A stretch of DNA of 6,361 nt from Nitrosopumilaceae archaeon (lineage in GTDB: Archaea; Thermoproteota; Nitrososphaeria; Nitrososphaerales; Nitrosopumilaceae), in NCBI GenBank assembly GCA_020027255.1, contig JAHRAP010000101.1, forward strand, positions 1 through 6,361. Direction: 5' to 3'. Below the pieces are notes generated by a model. The model saw nothing but the letters and a program-made list of their open reading frames with translations. It was not told where the DNA came from and did no database searches. Below, piece after piece: positions 5,005-6,361 of this stretch; position 1 is the stretch's first letter; every line of letters begins with the position of its first letter. The position numbers and the translations under genes were made by a program.

Positions 5005-6144
5005 CTATTCAGTTAATATGTTTCCCTCTCTTTGCTTTCTGTATCTTTTAAACAAAAAAGCAACTGATATCAATGTTATGGCTAAACCAATTAATAGCGG
5101 TGGTATTAATGTAAATGAGCTTTCATCGTTAATCAATATGTTCGTGAATTGTGATACTGTAGGATATAGAGATCCCAATACTACCAATCTTAAAATATCG
5201 GTAATTTGTTTTAAACCTCCTCCTAACCAATTACTTAATAAAATTCCTCCAAAAATCGAACCCATACCCATCCATAAAATTGGCAAAGCTCCTGAAATAA
5301 ATTGCCCGATTATTATCTGATCTGTTATTATACTTGTTATTTCTTCATCTTTAACAACATCAAATTCTATCACAGTTATTCCAGCTGGGATAGATGATAA
5401 CACCAAAATTATACCTGCTGCCATTGTGAACATTCTTATAAATCCTGAAGGTGTAGGCTTAGCCCATCTCGACCATGCTTTGTCTATATCAAAAGCTCTA
5501 ATAAGAAAAGCTCCGCCTAGAATACTAACTAACACTGCAAATATTTCTGCGCTGTAGCCAAATACTGTCGCAATACCACCGATTAATAATAATATTCCAG
5601 GCACTCCTAAAAAGAATTTGGAATATCTTGGATCATACGCAATCATTTTTAAATACTTACCAAAAACAGCGTATGAATATTCTACGCTGCGACTAACTTT
5701 CATTATTACTCTTTGTACTGATATTATTGGTAAAACATTCTGAATTATTGGAATTACACTTTCATCGTCTTCTCCATCTGATACTATGACTGCTCCATCA
5801 GCATCAAATTTTTTTAACACTAATCTAATTTCATGTATTATCTTTTCGTCTGCCTGAACACCTCTCTTATTTACTCCACTAACTATTGTGACTTCAGATT
5901 GGTTTCCTTTAAGCAATAAATCATCATATATTTTGATCGCATAGAAAATTGAATTAGAATCTGCATCTTCTGGATCTTTCATTGCTAGTAATTTTGCTGC
6001 TTCAATGCATTGGTTTTTGCCTATTATGGGTGTTTTTATAGTAGTTTTTTCACCTATATCGTCGTCTCTATCCACACAAATAACCAAGAGTTTGTTATCT
6101 GTATCTGAACTGTTCTTTTCTATATCATTGGAATTATGTGTCAC
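5005..6144 (-). CDS. DUF373 family membrane protein (379 aa, GTG start)
   Basis: This matches an archaeal family of unknown biochemical function (DUF373). The N-terminal half (about 18-170) is soluble and alpha/beta, with LLVICVDRDDDIGEK (19-33), PEDADSNSIFYAI (58-70), EVTIVSG (84-90) and DGAVIVSDGEDDES (116-129); the acidic clusters could bind a metal or phosphate. The C-terminal half has about six membrane helices (177-197, 200-217, 235-258, 276-304, 315-333, 346-364), with glycine-rich turns at 299-311, then a basic tail. The start is GTG at 6144; the next in-frame candidate, a TTG at residue 20, would cut into the first strand. The first 17 residues are Asn/Ser/Asp-rich. It heads the operon with uppS 17 bp downstream, which hints at a task in the membrane or isoprenoid-carrier system; that link is inference. 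Confidence 0.9.
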   Translation of the reverse strand: MTHNSNDIEKNSSDTDNKLLVICVDRDDDIGEKTTIKTPIIGKNQCIEAAKLLAMKDPEDADSNSIFYAIKIYDDLLLKGNQSEVTIVSGVNKRGVQADEKIIHEIRLVLKKFDADGAVIVSDGEDDESVIPIIQNVLPIISVQRVIMKVSRSVEYSYAVFGKYLKMIAYDPRYSKFFLGVPGILLLIGGIATVFGYSAEIFAVLVSILGGAFLIRAFDIDKAWSRWAKPTPSGFIRMFTMAAGIILVLSSIPAGITVIEFDVVKDEEITSIITDQIIIGQFISGALPILWMGMGSIFGGILLSNWLGGGLKQITDILRLVVLGSLYPTVSQFTNILINDESSFTLIPPLLIGLAITLISVAFLFKRYRKQREGNILTE

Positions 6145-6166
6145 TATATATTATAGCACGACATTA

Positions 6167-6182
6167 CTTTTAATAATTTTTT
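6167..6182 (-). promoter_or_regulatory. Candidate TATA region for the DUF373-uppS-Nudix operon
   Basis: Read on the minus strand, AAATTATTAAAAG is centred about 28 nt ahead of the GTG at 6144, the distance expected for a leaderless transcript. A nearer TATA-like palindrome (6144-6156, CTATAATATATAG on the minus strand) would place the start of transcription inside the coding region and so is less likely to be the box. Confidence 0.3.
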
Positions 6183-6190
6183 TCATAATC

Positions 6191-6209
6191 TTGATATTTA
6201 CTATATCAA
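6191..6209. promoter_or_regulatory. Perfect inverted repeat upstream of the DUF373 operon (candidate operator)
   Basis: TTGATAT (6191-6197), five bases, ATATCAA (6203-6209): seven matched base pairs without mismatch. It lies 47-65 bp ahead of the DUF373 start, just upstream of the likely TATA/BRE zone, a position where an archaeal dimeric regulator could bind. Its AT-rich make-up makes chance plausible. Confidence 0.35.
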
Positions 6210-6240
6210 AATCAAATATTATCTCAGATTAAATTATTTT

Positions 6241-6253
6241 GGCAACTGTTGCC
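6241..6253. promoter_or_regulatory. GC-containing perfect palindrome GGCAAC-T-GTTGCC
   Basis: Six perfectly paired bases on each side of one central base, four G/C in each arm, in DNA that is otherwise nearly all A and T. It is about 100 bp upstream of the DUF373 start and directly follows (sharing one base) the TAG of a possible minus-strand gene entering from the right. It may be a regulator site. As RNA it could form a five-pair stem with a three-base loop, but no T run follows on the minus strand. Confidence 0.4.
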
Positions 6254-6361
6254 TATATATGAATATCACTAACATCGAATATATTTGCAATTATTATAAT
6301 TTCTTGTATATATTTATTAAATAGTATTAATGCATCATTTTGTATTATAATTTCATTACAG
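6253..6361 (-). CDS. Possible C-terminal end of a gene entering from the right edge
   Basis: On the minus strand one frame is open from the window edge (6360) to TAG at 6253-6255, giving 35 residues that end in a helical-looking stretch (LILFNKYIQEIIIIANIFD) and SDIHI. The alternation of hydrophobic and polar residues looks like a protein tail, and it is on the same strand as the DUF373 operon, 108 bp upstream of that start. However, an open run of this length is not rare in such AT-rich DNA, there is no recognised motif, and it might be noise. I cannot name a family. Confidence 0.35.
   Translation of the reverse strand, partial: CNEIIIQNDALILFNKYIQEIIIIANIFDVSDIHI

Noticed and set aside
6144..6156. 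TATA-like palindrome CTATAATATATAG (minus strand) as the promoter of DUF373
   Set aside because: It touches the GTG start; transcription from it would begin inside the coding sequence, where the next in-frame start would remove part of the conserved first strand.
6005..6232. Plus-strand frame of 75 codons, with a hydrophobic C-terminal end, over the start of DUF373
   Set aside because: Most of it is antisense to the conserved N-terminal domain of DUF373; the hydrophobic end comes from AT-rich intergenic DNA, which yields Ile/Phe codons by default.
1..6361. Search for tRNA, rRNA, CRISPR repeats, insertion sequences or a defence system
   Set aside because: No cloverleaf, evenly spaced repeats, transposase motifs, terminal repeats or nuclease/toxin motifs were seen; the content is housekeeping with some unknown genes.

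Overview
The window is strongly A+T-rich DNA and reads as an archaeal chromosome, most likely a low-GC member of the Thaumarchaeota (Nitrososphaeria). The grounds are: a short archaeal-type adenylosuccinate synthetase (about 340 residues instead of the bacterial ~430); an archaeal-type OMP decarboxylase; a DUF373 membrane protein, a family typical of Archaea; TATA-like boxes about 25 nt ahead of start codons with little or no leader and few Shine-Dalgarno sites; and T-run terminators. The phylum call is inference from gene content and sequence feel, not from a search. There are no rRNA or tRNA genes, CRISPR arrays or mobile elements.

Left block (1-977, minus strand): a small zinc-ribbon protein, a 6-7 helix membrane protein with a TTG start, and the first 23 codons of a gene that resembles GatC of the tRNA-dependent amidotransferase. 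They are spaced by 34 bp each and probably form one transcription unit fired from a TATA box near 1002.

Middle block (1047-3825): a Fe(2+)-trafficking (YggX-like) protein carrying extra cysteine pairs (plus); an all-helical protein of unknown function (minus) overlapping it tail to tail; then purA and pyrF (both plus), separated by a 210-bp spacer with a T-run terminator and a promoter region. purA (IMP to adenylosuccinate, AMP branch) and pyrF (OMP to UMP) are both late steps of nucleotide synthesis, but the spacer suggests they are transcribed separately.

Right block (3790-6144, minus strand): a three-gene operon with 16-17 bp spacings, DUF373 membrane protein, then UppS-type cis-prenyltransferase (polyprenyl carrier lipid for glycosylation), then a Nudix Ap4A-hydrolase-like protein. 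Its last gene overlaps pyrF tail to tail by 36 bp. Upstream of the operon lie two clean palindromes (6191-6209 and 6241-6253) and what may be the tail of another minus-strand gene running in from the right edge.

Most of this is ordinary housekeeping content. I see no convincing new defence or mobile system. The items most worth a second look are the in-frame stop directly ahead of the membrane protein start, the cysteine-bearing YggX-like protein, the DUF373-UppS linkage, and the two palindromes.
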